Shown here: positions 10,600 to 23,300 of the stretch, piece after piece | Position numbering within the stretch: the first letter of the stretch is position 1 | Layout of the letters: every line of letters begins with the position of its first letter | DNA from: Schistosoma mansoni | Lineage: Eukaryota > Platyhelminthes > Trematoda > Strigeidida > Schistosomatidae | Length of the DNA stretch: 64,000 nucleotides | NCBI RefSeq assembly: GCF_000237925.1 | Contig: NW_017386062.1 | Coordinates: 1 to 64,000 of the forward strand | Reading direction: 5' to 3' | Translations under genes and position numbers: made by a program | Notes under the pieces: generated by a model | Databases searched by the model: none | What the model was told of the DNA's origin: nothing | Seen by the model: the letters and a program-made list of their open reading frames with translations, nothing else

Positions 10600-13506
10600 G
10601 TAGATAAGCTGACTTGAAATAGAATCAAATCAAGCAGCTATTTGTTGCTTACATGGAATGAAGCCTAATACTAAAGAATGAACATAAACTAGAGGGATCA
10701 GCAGTTTCTGCTTGTAAAGACCTGCCACTCACGAACCCTGTAAAAAGTATGAGAAGCCGAAAAGAAACCAGAGCTAAGGTTAGATGCCAGTGAGGACAGA
10801 AGAGTTGTAAATTTTCAGGTGGTGTGGCTTTGACTTATAGTGATCCTGAAGCTAGTTTAGGTGCGGCACAAACCCATTAAAATAGGCTTCGGACCTACTA
10901 CATAAAGTATTGGAGTTTACTTAACAAGATATAGGAGCTATGTGTAAAGGTTAGCTCTAACGAGCCGAATGTAATCACCATCATAGACTTGGTTGACGCA
11001 GTCTGCAGACGGTAGGGATCTTGATTTTAAACCTTCTGTGATGTTTAAATAAATCAATGACTCTTTGGTATTGATGACTGTTGTGATTTTGAATTCCAAA
11101 TACAATGCATTCGTTTGTGCTCATCTAATACTTCTTGATTAAATTGCGTTATTCCTGGGATTACTAGTTTATACTACAATTCAAATACTTCTGATTATCA
11201 TACCTTCACATTAGTAAGAGTCAACGGAACCCAAAAGCGTAAAGGAGGAGGAGCTCTGTTCATTAGAAATACTTCATCTTTTACCGTTATCGATAACAAA
11301 TCCCGTGAAAGTGGAACGTGGCAATTAGTTGCCGCTTGAAATGTAAAAGACAAGAACTGCTGATTAGTTTGGTCAACCACAGTCCAAACGATAAGGTGAA
11401 TAATGTTTTGCTAGACGGTTTCGACGTTTGGTCATCAAGCTGTCGATGTTTGATCTTCGGATACTTTATTGCCGCTTCCAAAGACCGGAAAAATCGGAGG
11501 ACTGAATTGTCAGAGAATTCTTTAGAAAAAGAACAAGATGATACGGTTAGCTCATGCGCCCCAGTGCAATGTATAAAACAAGCAGCCGGATAAGACACAG
11601 CCTCTTGATCATTCTTAATAGATTTCATATTGACTCGCCAAACGTTTGTTATATGCCATGCTCAGGTAAGTGTGATTGTGATCCTAGTCCTTGGCTTTCG
11701 TGCCGTTATCAACAACTATTTGTCAGCCCAAGCAAGACCAATCGTCTGGAAAGCAAATTTACAGGAAACTATGCACTCAGTATCGTCGGTAGATAAGACA
11801 ATAGAATCAGAATCTCATACAGTAACAGCCTGGGATGTATCCAGGAATTTTTCACACTAAATGTACTGCACATCAATCGAACTACACCAAGAGTCTGAAA
11901 AACTCACCATCATGGTTCGATAAAAATATTCGTACCCCCTACCGTAAGAGAAGAATGTGGGAGAGATTTAGGTTACTGGGCACTGCAGAGACAAAATGTT
12001 AATACCGAGAAGTTTGAAATATTTGTGCCTTGACCTACCGCAACTCAAAAAGATTGTGTGACGAAAAGCTTGTTAAGGGGTCCATATAATACCTTAAACA
12101 ATGAGAAGATTTAGTAATCTAGCATTACACATAGACCGTAGTACTGCATCAGTAATGGAGGATGATTATGGTAAGTCCCAGGAATCCATAAATTACTTTA
12201 GCAATATATATACCATAGAGATGCCCTTCCACTCAGTTTATACAGACTCCTCACACACTGGATACTGTAACCATTAAATAACTCAATGTCTTTGGTCTGC
12301 TGAATAACACTGATATAGGCAAATCTACGGAACCCAATGAAATGCATATTGGGTTACTAAAGGCGTTAGCGAGTCCTGTCGCAAACACCTTAAGCGTTTG
12401 TAACCGAGAGCAGATTGTCAAAATACCGGAACAACGCCTTGTAAGTCCTATCTGCAAAGCAGGTACGGAGCACAAATCTGAGAATCATCGACCCTAACTA
12501 AAGTGGTTATTAAAAATTTAGAAATGATTATTCGGAAGTTGTTCAAGTATCTAGACCAAAACCGTATTCCTCCCCGAAAAGTAGAAGGGTTTAAGGAAAG
12601 GTTGTTCATGTTCCACAAACCTGTTAGTAGCCCGTGAAGCTTGATATGTTCTTAAACATCAAAAGTCACCTGTAGATGTAGCCTACGTGGACTTTAGCAG
12701 GGCTTTCAACAAACTTCCTCATAAACGACTGTTATGTAGGTTAAATAATATTGAGATTGGGGGCAATTAATTAATGTGGGTAAAAGACTTTCTAGTTATG
12801 TATCAGTAAAGAGTACTGATGAATTCGAAGTCTTCTAGTTGGGAAACTGTGCTCAGTGGAGTGCTTCAGAGTGCACTTTCGGGGCCAGTATTATTCCTCC
12901 TGATTGTAAACGATCTTCTTAGTCTCCTATCGTCGGTCTTGTTACATGTTGATGAGGTCAATATATGAAGAGCGATAAGAAGTTAAGGTGATAGTTTAGA
13001 GCTTCATAATGATCTGGAGAAATTATCTGGATGGTCTTTAACTTGGCAGGTGTCGAAAAACGCTCCCAAATACATTGTGATACAAGTTAGTCACCAAGGT
13101 ACATATATATACACGGTGAATAAAAGTGAGTTACTCGTTGTCTGGACTCACGATTACCTGGGAATCATTATGAGCCAGGACTTGAAAACTACTACACACC
13201 GCCATGCGATAGCCGCCAAAGCTTTTAGAACCCTATGGTCACTACGGAGAGCTTTTATCCACTTCAATGCATAAACCTTTTCGAATATGTATACAGTATT
13301 TGTCTTAGACCAGAGTGTTGCACAATAGCATGTAGCTACTGCTTAAAAAGAGAAAATGCGCTGTTGGAAAAGAATCAGAGAACCACAACTAAGCTGGTCA
13401 CTGGAATAGCAAAACTCCCGTATGATGTTCGACGGGGTAAACTAAACCTATTTCCCTTGTTATATAGAGCAAATAGGAGTGACTTGGTCACAGTGCACAT
13501 CACTAA
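10600..13506 (+). mobile_element. degenerate CR1-like non-LTR retrotransposon, 5' and central part
   Basis: Read across frames, this stretch shows a decayed endonuclease-RT. RVNGTQKRKGGGALFIRN near 11220-11270 is the CR1-type endonuclease loop. SPWF-like linker residues fall near 11900. NNTDIGKSTEPNEMHIGLLKAL near 12300-12370 is the RT approach segment, LVSPICKAG near 12440 follows, motif A reads YVDFSRAF near 12690-12720, and motif B (SGVLQS..SGPVLFLLIVNDLL) lies near 12850-12925. The YADD box is destroyed near 12950. Thumb-region residues DLKTTTH, AFRTLW and KLVTGIAKLPYD continue to about 13500. It has many stops and frameshifts. The 3' part resumes at about 16876, beyond later insertions. 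The 5' limit is a guess. Confidence 0.72.
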
Positions 13507-13797
13507 TGTAGACGATTTGTGTCTAATGATTGTGGGCCTATTCGAGTTAGATGGAAATGGTGTGACCAACAGCTAACTTTGAAGTCACACTTCATAGTCA
13601 GCATCTAACATGGATTACCCTTTCGTCGTATCAAAGTACTATGGCTGCCTTGAAAACCGTATAACACAAAGGACGTCATTACAGAGATATATCAGTAAGA
13701 GCAAGTAGAAGGAAGAGAGTGCAACCATCACCACATGGGGCAGTTCATGGAGCGTGATTAATTGATGCGCGTTAGTTTTCCTAGAACTTGACAACGT
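13507..13797 (+). repeat. older diverged LTR-like repeat, left part
   Basis: From TGTAGAC at 13507 this aligns, with many differences, to the 345-bp terminal repeats at 13798 and 16448 (shared blocks GTGGGCCTA, CGAGTTAGA, CAACACAAA, GATGCGCGTTA). It breaks off at 13797 where the younger element begins, and its missing end appears at 16793-16875. Confidence 0.65.
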
Positions 13798-14142
13798 TGT
13801 AGAACATCAACGTTGATGTTCTATGTCGAAATGATTGGGGGCCTACTAGAGTTAGACGAGAATGGTGACGAACCAACTAACGCTGAAGTCAACCTCGCGA
13901 CCAGCCCTTACGTGGATTGAACCATCGACGCATCAAAGGATCATGGACGCTATGGAGACTGTACAACACAAAAGACGTTATTACAAGAATATATTAGTTA
14001 AGGTACAACCACGAAATTACAGAAGTGAAAGAACAACCACTGCCGCGTGGGCCAGTCCATGGCGTGTAATTGATTGATGCGCGTTGACTATCCTTGACCT
14101 TGACAGGGACCAATGATCTGTTCGATATTCAGTGACCCTACA
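13798..14142 (+). repeat. left 345-bp terminal direct repeat (LTR-like)
   Basis: Begins TGTAG and ends CTACA (TG...CA), as LTRs do. It opens with a perfect 22-bp palindrome at 13801-13822 built on ATCAACGTTGAT. The copy at 16448-16792 has the same length and is identical except for seven changes packed into about 15 bp near 14063-14077. Confidence 0.75.
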
Positions 14143-16447
14143 ATACTCCCCCACCAGATTCAACGGCCGTTTGAATCGATACCAAACATGTTGGGAGTAG
14201 TCGCGCGCCGGAGGTTGCCAGACGATTAACATGAATCCTCCGGGTATTGCTGAGCTGTAAGAGAAACGGAAAAGAGGCTGCAGAAACTGATCGGGAAACA
14301 ACGAGTAATAACATGTAACAAGGACGTTGGTTGAATGTTAAGCGATCAACCATAGAAATAATAGAAAAAGAAACATTTTGGAGTTTTATCAAGTAGCGTT
14401 GAAAAATATAGCTATGACAAGTGGTTGAGTTCCTCAGATGAGAAACGTTAAGTTTGCCGCAAGAGTAGTGATGTCACAGTGATAGTACGATAAGTGTATT
14501 ATCAATCGATGCCAATACTTGTACTGCTATCGGTTCAGAGTAGAAAGTCAGTAAGTGTCGTTGGAAAACTGTTCGTAAGCGTCGATTTCTAGTTATATCT
14601 ATATTTAACAGACTAACTGTAAGTACAAAAGTATAACCGTGAAGATAAATCGTGGTTTCCTTGTGCGAAGCTTCTGATCAACTTGCAGTCAGTTTGGAAA
14701 AACTGATAACTGCTGTGAAAATCAATAAGGGTCGAAGAATACAGAGCGAGGGCGAAGGTGGCACGATGAAGTCTCTAAAAGATGATAAACGGTGGGTGCT
14801 GCACATGTGTTTGATGAGTGAACCGAAAAATGTCGAAAAGAACATAAGAAACCAAGAGTGTCACTCTGGACTCATGTCAATGATATCGGTGAAAAATGCT
14901 GTCAGTGTCGGGGTCGAGATGACAATATCGTTGTCAGTTTGCAGGAGATGCGCTCGACTGCGTAAACCGATGATTCGCGTGAATGAGTGTCGTCAAACCA
15001 CCAATTGAACTGGACAGGCTTTAGATCGTCGAGTAGTTGAACAGCCGATTGATGTACCGAAATCGTCTATTAGATAACAGCCACGCGGAAACAATACTTC
15101 ATAAGATGAAAAAATACGACGTCGAATTTGAGTAACTACAATAGTCCGGATGTGTTGTTACGTCACATCGAAGTAACATCCTTTCGTATACTGATAATTG
15201 TACTGAACGTTCGTTTGGGCATCGTTAATATAGCAATTGGATGTGTAATAGCAAACATGTACGAAGACTATCGTGATGTTCGTGGAGAATTTCAGAGGTC
15301 GTTTAGATATTTTCCAAACCCGTATTGCATGTGAATGAGCCGAAGACAGAATTAAAGTGACCTTCGTGCAATAAGGAAATCGAGCCATGATTTACCGTGT
15401 GAGATAACAGCAAATACAAAGCGCATAGTAAACATTAATTTAAATGGTAACCACCAATGTAACTAAAGTTTAGGTTTAGATAACGTGATCGTTTCGTAAA
15501 AAAAATATTATCTAGCGCTAAGTGACATCAAGTACGACGAAGTGTCTCATTAGGACATAGACTAAGATTGTTCGTGTACATGAAATACGTTTTTTCGGAA
15601 TATGTTGACTTACGAGTCATAAATGTACATAGTTTCGACTAAAATTTGACGGCAGTGACAGAATGTATGACTACTCGAAGTGAAAGTAGCCGCGAAATGT
15701 TATTAGACATCATAAACATTATACGAAATTAACTAACTCAATTATGAAACTCGCCTGGGTTACTCTTGCTCCCAAGTAATTGAAATTTGTTGATCGAATT
15801 CGTAGATTAACGAAGCGTTGTAGACTGAATTGATATACGTCCAAATTTAATTTGAGCCAAACACGTAGCATTGCCTGGCGAAACAGTCTAAACAAGATCT
15901 AACATTGCAGGAAATTTATAGTTCAAACTCACCGTAAATTTGTAGCATTCGTATCTTCTAATTCGCCATGGAACTCAGCAATTGGAAACTAGGCAGGCAG
16001 TGGTTAAAAAAGTAAAATATTGTAGTAGATAGTTTCTGATAGTAGTTAGTTGGTAGTGATTAAGCAGAAAGATGAATTTATAATCGACAGTTTATCCTGT
16101 ACTGGTTATACAAGTGGATAAGTTGCAAACAGATATGCGTTCGTGTTGCCTTAAGGCTATACTTACGAGTGGTTGATATTTTAACAGACATATTACACAG
16201 GAGCATTTACATGCTGCTAATGCTTGTTAAAGAACCATGATAGTCGATTATAGCCGTAGTTGATTGGTTAGTTCTATCGATTGAACTAATTATTTCAGTT
16301 GAAATACTAATCAACAAGGATATGAAGCAACGAATGTTCGGAGCAACTGATTAACATAGGAGACGTAAAAAGGAAAAATAATAAGTATAGAGTACAATAG
16401 AAAAAATCGTAGTGATAGGTTGCGTTATTCGAAGTCTTGCTCACCAG
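14143..16447 (+). mobile_element. internal region of a non-autonomous LTR-like element
   Basis: 2.3 kb between the two 345-bp repeats. I see no protease, RT or integrase. The longest plus-strand frame is 118 codons (14652-15008) and has no motif I recognise. No convincing tRNA primer site follows the left repeat and no clear polypurine tract precedes the right one. The composition is somewhat richer in CG dinucleotides than the surroundings. The layout fits a non-autonomous (LARD-like) LTR element moved by proteins made elsewhere. The class is inferred from TG...CA ends and repeat length only. Confidence 0.55.
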
Positions 16448-16792
16448 TGTAGAACATCAACGTTGATGTTCTATGTCGAAATGATTGGGGGCCTACTAGA
16501 GTTAGACGAGAATGGTGACGAACCAACTAACGCTGAAGTCAACCTCGCGACCAGCCCTTACGTGGATTGAACCATCGACGCATCAAAGGATCATGGACGC
16601 TATGGAGACTGTACAACACAAAAGACGTTATTACAAGAATATATTAGTTAAGGTACAACCACGAAATTACAGAAGTGAAAGAACAACCACTGCCGCGTGG
16701 GCCAGTCCATGGAGTACGATTTATTTGTGCGCGTTGACTATCCTTGACCTTGACAGGGACCAATGATCTGTTCGATATTCAGTGACCCTACA
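16448..16792 (+). repeat. right 345-bp terminal direct repeat (LTR-like)
   Basis: Same start, length and end as the repeat at 13798-14142, including the 22-bp palindrome at 16451-16472. The seven differences all lie around 16713-16727. Confidence 0.75.
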
Positions 16793-16875
16793 AGGTTCGG
16801 TGAACTGTTCGACATCCAGTGACCTAAGTGCCGGATGATTTGGCTAGGGCCCGGTGACATTTCACTAACCCTACA
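16793..16875 (+). repeat. older diverged LTR-like repeat, right part
   Basis: GTTCGACATCCAGTGACCT here corresponds to the end of the 345-bp repeat, and the segment closes with CCCTACA. It is the tail of the older copy that the younger element interrupted at 13797. Flanking duplications (AACGT versus AGGTT) match poorly. Confidence 0.5.
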
Positions 16876-17190
16876 ACAGTTCTAAACTACTTGATAATAA
16901 GTTTGCATCAGATATGTCCTCATTCTTCCTGTTTTAAAAACATGGAATTCACGAGGACACTCTAAGAATGTTCACAAGCCCGGAACAAATTACTTATCGT
17001 CTGACTGTCGAGTCATCAACGAATGGAACTCGTTACCTCAATATGTGGTTGAATCTCCATCAGTGGACGCTCTAAAATAGATGTTGGATTAGCTGAGAGA
17101 CCATCAGTGCCCAAGACTAGCATAAGCCACCCAGTCTCCTGTCCTTTCTCGTCTGAAACTTAGTTAGGCCGTTCAAGGTCGTAGAAAAAA
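16876..17190 (+). mobile_element. CR1-like element, 3' part
   Basis: In one frame from about 16953 I read RGHSKNVHKPGTN, then INEWNSLPQYVVESPSVDAL and a stop. This is the characteristic C-terminus of CR1-group polymerases and completes the element interrupted at about 13506. A short 3' UTR follows, reaching close to the SOD leader. Confidence 0.75.
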
Positions 17191-17264
17191 ACGCGGTTGT
17201 TTCTGAAAGTGGTGTGGATTTTCGTCGTGTCTCCTCAACCTATTTTTTACAAAGTCATACGAGG

Positions 17265-17330
17265 ATGAAAGCTGTTTGTGTTATGACTGGTACAGCTGGC
17301 GTAAAAGGTGTTGTCAAATTTACTCAAGAA
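17265..17330 (+). CDS. SOD: SOD exon 1 (coding part)
   Basis: Residues 1-22, the first beta strand. It ends with a Glu codon directly before the donor GTAAGT at 17331. A pyrimidine-rich tract ending ACAAAG lies about 15 bp upstream of the ATG; it could be a trans-splice acceptor but that is speculation. Confidence 0.93.
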
Positions 17331-20300
17331 GTAAGTTAGTTACAGGCCGTTATTTAGCTGGATTGATTATTTACTACTGGCTATTTCAGGAATAACCACT
17401 TTCTGATGAGAAATTGTTGTGTTTACGTCAATTTCTGTGTTTTCAGCATTAAAATGGGTGATTATTATGAAGCGGATAGGGTTATTAGTGCACAGAATTT
17501 CTAGATAGTGAATTTCAAGACAGTTCTTATAAAAGGCAGAGCATGTCACTATTTTACCGTGAAAATGAAAAATGTTTACCTTCAAATTCCATATCACACA
17601 AATCCACACCGGATTTTCTTAAGAAGTGTCACCTACGTTTATCTCAGGTTCACTTTTATTTCTCCGTTCATTCGTGGATCTTGGGTAGTATTATTCAAAT
17701 TATCGGTGATTTTTCAATACTTGTAAAGGAATATCTAAAAGTGGTGAATTTTCAATTGAACGGTAGTTGCGTTATCATTCCTGTCTAAATCAGAGGACCT
17801 GTAAGCATAGAGATTCTTGTTCCATGATTATATTCAAGCCAACTCCACCGGCTCAGTACTGACAGAATCCTTACTGTAGATCATTCGGTGAGCAATTTTT
17901 ATGAGGATACAATTATTGAGTACTTTTAAATCACTGAGAGTTGTTGTAAAACGGTATGTTGTAACTTCAGAGTACTAGTGCCACTGAAAAGATACGTGAC
18001 GGGTTAGTATTCTACTGTCACTTATCTAACTAACAGGTTGTTTACAATATTGAAAGGACTAAATGTGAATGTCCGAAGCTTTACCCGGTTTGCTGGACAC
18101 GGAAAATTCACCTAGAGGAGATGATTCCAAACCAATGGTGCATATGGGCTCCAGTATCCTGAGGGAACAAATGGCGTATGAACCAACTGTTGGTCACCGG
18201 CTACCATGGGACTGCATCTCCTTACGATGCTCCACTGCCTTGTGGATCAGACCTTTAGGTCAAAGGCTCCGAGTGTGGTCCCCTAAGAAAACCACTTGCT
18301 TCAGTTTGGGCACCTTGGCAGTATCACAGCCCTCACACAAATCAAACGAGATTTGTGCGTCGCATATATATCTGGTGCTCCTTTGTACCAATAGTTATGT
18401 GTTTAAATAAATAAATAAATACTAACAAGTGTCAACCTGTACGGACTCTTTATTTTTCTTTGTAACTCAACTTTTGAGTAGTTAATATTGGTACTAGTGT
18501 ACAGGGTAATTAGCACTTTTGTGTCGCAGCGCCGATGCGCCACTTATGTTACGGCAGTACAGTGGTATCACGAAAAAAATATTGGAAATTAGCTGGAAAG
18601 TAACTTGGACTGTAGCAAGTTCATGAGGTTTGATATAGAAATTCCAAAAAGTAGCATTTTCAGAAAGTAGAAGACCTTCACCTCTGTAGTTAGAGAATAA
18701 GTTCATTCAGATACTACCAAATATATTGGGGACTGGTAAGTTTACAGATGCCTTGGAATATAGGGATACCAAGATCCAGTTGTCCATCCACAACATCTCG
18801 TGAATCTCCCGAATAAGGTCCATATTAGAAACATAAAGAAAGCGTGGGGTGTTTGAAAAACTATTTACTCTTGTATTAAAATTCCATAGATAAAATTATT
18901 TTCTATTATATTGGTAAATTTCTATCAAAAAAATCCTTGGTTTCAAAAGAGATTGACTTGTGAATATGGAATTCATTAGTGATTTATAAATTGCATATAC
19001 TTGTTAGTTTATTTTTACTCAACGTGTATTCTAGTTAACCAGAAATCAGATTAGGGTTTGAAGAAGTATAATCCAGAGAAATAAATTTGGAAGGAGAAAA
19101 AAGAAGGGGACATCAAGAATTCAGAAGTTTAGAATTTGCGAGAACAGAAAAATTGGATGCATCTGCGTCATTGCAAACGATTTTGAGCCATGTCATTCAA
19201 ACCCGTCCTTTAGTTGGTAGACAGATATCTCGCCTACGCCATAAATGACGCAAGTTGAGCCCTCTGTATCCGTGCTGAGATTTCGTCACACACCAGACCA
19301 CAAGGGCCGATGGGACTCTCAAAATAAGTGAAGCGGTCGACACGCTTAACTACTTCACTCCCTCTCAACCCAGTCTTGAAGCAACATTTTGCATTTCGAG
19401 AGGGGGAATCGCATCTCAGACGTGCTTGTATTGTTTCAAATTGGCAAATTTATGACGGAACAAGGATACATCAAAAGTATTATGAAGAAGTGAAAGTAGT
19501 ATAGTTATGATCAAATGAGTTAAGAAGTGGATGTTGGAGTTGATATTCACCGTCATTGCATCTATTTCAAGCCATTGAGGTTGTGATGTACAAAACCTTC
19601 TTCTACATTAAATTCTAAAGCTACGCATGCTAATCTACTTTGCTCTTACCAGTCTTGGAATTTTCGGCCAGAGGATATTCAGCCATTCTCTTCACATGAT
19701 TTCTCATTTGTTTTTAATAATATCAAGGTTTTCCACTGTATAGGCCTAACCAGTCTTAGTTCATTAGGTTTTTTTCGCAAAACTAATCTTGCTGCTCAAG
19801 ATTATTATAAACGTTATTTACTGATGTTAGTACTGATTTTGAAACCAGTGGATTTCTTCTAAGTCTATTTCACTGATGAATTCGTGCAAACTCATCCCAT
19901 CAGGCTCTGAACACGACGAAGAGCGTAAACAAATTAGATCTAGGTTAACTAAAAGTCTAAGGAATGATCGTGAGCAGTGGTGGACAACGAAAGCAAAAGA
20001 GATGGAAAAGGCAGCGGCTGTAGGCAACACCAGGCAACTATTCAGACTAATAAAAGAAACCGGAATTAAGAAGTCAAGTGTAAGTGAGACGATCTCGGAA
20101 AAAGATGGAACCCTTATCTGCTCTCAACCCAAACGTTTAGAACGATGGGCGGAACACTTTAAGGAGCAGTTTAGCTGGCCTTCAGCTACTGCACAACTAC
20201 CCACTATTCCCAGAAAACCTGAATGGAACATTGAAGTAGGCCCCCCGACCCTACTTGAAGTTCAAAAGGCTATAAGTAATCTGAAACGAGGAAGAGCAGC

Positions 20301-23300
20301 TGGTCCTGATGGATTGGCTCCAGGTCTTTAAATATGGTGGTCCAATTTTAGCGATTAGGTTGACTAATATTCTGGCTAAAATCTGGGAAACGGACGTAAT
20401 CCCATCTGACTGGTCACAATCTCTGATTGTCCCAATATATAAGAAGGGGCCAAAATCATCCTGTGATAACCATAGAGAGATTAGTCTGACTAACATAGTA
20501 TCTAAAATACTAGCCTCAATAATTATCGGGCGCCTAACTAAGACTCGTGAACTGCAAAAACGAGAAAATCAGGCTGGCTTCAGACCTAGTCGTGGCTGTA
20601 TCGACCACATATTCACCATTCGTCAAGTTTTAGAGCACAGACATGCTTATCGGCGTCCGACAATGATAGTTTTTCTTGACTTGAAAGCAGCATTTGACTC
20701 TGTAGACCGAGAGGTTCTGTGGCAGTGTCTGTCATTGAAAGGTGTACCTGAGAAGTACATAAACCTTGTGAAGGCTCTTTACTCGAACACTACCAGTCGA
20801 GTGAGAGCTTATGGCGAACTGTCATATGATTTTACAACCTCAAGTGGTGTCCGTCAAAGCTGTCCACTATCCCCATTTTTGTTTAACTTCATTATAGACC
20901 TGTTGCTGGAAATAACACTCTCATCGACTGAATTTTCAGGAATTGATCTCCTACCAGAGAGAACACTAAGCGACTTAGAATACGCAGATGACATAGTCCT
21001 GTTTGGTGAAGACACTGACAAAATGCAGAGTCTTCTGTTGGAACTCAGTAATAATGCCAGGATGTTTGGGATGCGTTTCTCCCCATCCAAATGTAAATTG
21101 TTACTCCAGGACTGGCCTGCGTCAACACCTGAACTAAGGATAGGGAGTGAAGTAGTCGAACGCGTCGACAACTTCACTTATCTTAGAAGTCTGATCAGCC
21201 CTAATGGGTTGGTGTCTGACGAAATCTCAGCACGGATTCAAAAAGCTCGTTTGGCTTTTGCCAACTTACGTCACCTATGGCGAAGACGAGATATCCGTCT
21301 ATCAATTAAGGGACGAGTACACTGCGCAGCAGTTCGTTCTGTTCTACTTTACGGCTGCGAAACATGGCCATTAAGAGTAGAAGATACTCGTAGGTTACTA
21401 GTATTTGGCCACAGATGCCTTAGAAATATTGCTCGCATCTGCTGGAATAACCGGGTAAGTAATAGTGAGGTTAGACGCAAGGTATTAGGGAATGATGGTA
21501 AATCAGTTGATGAGGTGATGAATCTTCATCGACTGAGATGGTTGGGCCACGTGTTACGTATGCCTGAACATCGATTACCACAACGCGCAATGTTAACTAG
21601 TGTAGGGGATGGTTGGAAGAGAGTTAGGGGCGGCCAAACCAAAACATGGCATCAGTGCTTGAAGTCACTAACTTCTAGTCTGAGCCATGTTGGTAGATGC
21701 AGACTAACTGGTTGGGGTCCGCGTGACTATCGTAACCAATGGTTGGAGACTCTGGGTGACATGGCTCAGAATCGATCACAATGGCGTAGGTGTATACACT
21801 CTTTATCTTCCCTTAAACCTTGAGATTAAAATTGCTTCATAACTTTTTTCCTTCCTATGCTATATCCTTACATACAACCTTTCTTTATATACTACCACCA
21901 CTAAATTAATTACTTCTATGAATCCGGTGTTCATCTTGTTGTGCTAACGAGGTATGGCAACTTGGACCGATGCATATATGTGCCTGGTCCTACGTTGTCG
22001 CTGACTGACTGACTGATTTTGAAGATACAAAGATTAGTTTGTGATATAATCTTGTTGATTAAACGGTTGTTATACTGTGATTTTTCCATAAAGCAAACTT
22101 TTATGGGGCTTACATTTAAAGTTAGTAGTCGTCATACACCATCTCAATTTTTTTCCACTAATTATTTGAAAATAAAAAAGTAGTAAAATTGACTTTGTAT
22201 AAATTCTTATGGAAAATGTCTTGTCCGTGCTTGAAGTTTATTGTATCGTCTTACATTTTTGAAAGGTTTACCACCAAGCATTTCTTTTACATTCTTAGAC
22301 TGATAACGGACCTGTTCATGTTCACGCCGAATTCAGTGGACTCAAGGCTGGTAAACATGGCTTTCATGTTCATGAATTTGGTGATACAACAAATGGATGT
22401 ACTTCAGCTGGAGCTCATTTCAATCCAACTAAACAAGAACATGGAGCACCAGAAGATAGTATTCGTCATGTTGGTGACCTGGGAAATGTTGTGGCGGGTG
22501 CTGATGGAAACGCAGTTTATAACGCGACTGACAAATTAATATCTTTGAACGGCTCTCATTCAATCATTGGTCGAACTATGGTTGTAAGTATTGATAATCA
22601 CTGTCGTAGTTATTGTATACTATTGGTTTTAATTCAAAATTCCGTCAACATTGATGTGTTTGAAGCGATTACGATTTCCCTAGTCTGAGAATGGAACAAA
22701 GACTCTATGACCAAACACCAAGAAGCTAGCTATTCTGACGCGTCCCAGTCCCACTAACTAAAGTGAGAAGTCCACGTTCGAAGTGGGGAAATATATTCCG
22801 CAAGCAGCCAGAAGCACAAGCAATCCCGATCAGTCTAGTCAGAAATACACTCATTTATATGTTGGTTTGTACACTCATTTTTGATTAATAATCAGAATAA
22901 GTTATATATATGAAAAATAATTCATACAAAAATGCCATATGTTATGCAGAATAAATAGTCATAGGCGAAAACGAAACAAATGCTGTACTGGGTGATCATC
23001 AAATTGAATTAAACGGAATTAATATTGAATAAAATTCAATGAGTTAATCAAATTTTAACCTTTTATTTCGTCATAATAATTGAACAACTAGTAAGGTTGA
23101 TCACAAAATTCTGATTCTTATATAAAAAGGAAATATCTCATTAGTTACTTACTTGATATAAATGAATTAATTCGTAGAAGTTTCATCATATATGAGCGTT
23201 AACTGCTATTTTCAAGGAATTTTTTTTATTGTGAAAGCTGGAATTTGTCATAAAACTACATTTATACTCATCAGAATAGTTGCAGTTAAGCCGTTTAGCT

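Noticed and set aside
17508-17788. extra SOD exon or alternative gene in intron 1
   Set aside because: Exons 1 and 2 join in phase 0 with perfect splice signals to give the full enzyme, and the frames here have no matching splice sites or motifs.
22189-22539. 116-codon ORF overlapping SOD exon 2
   Set aside because: It lies in a different frame from the SOD exon and is a shadow of it.
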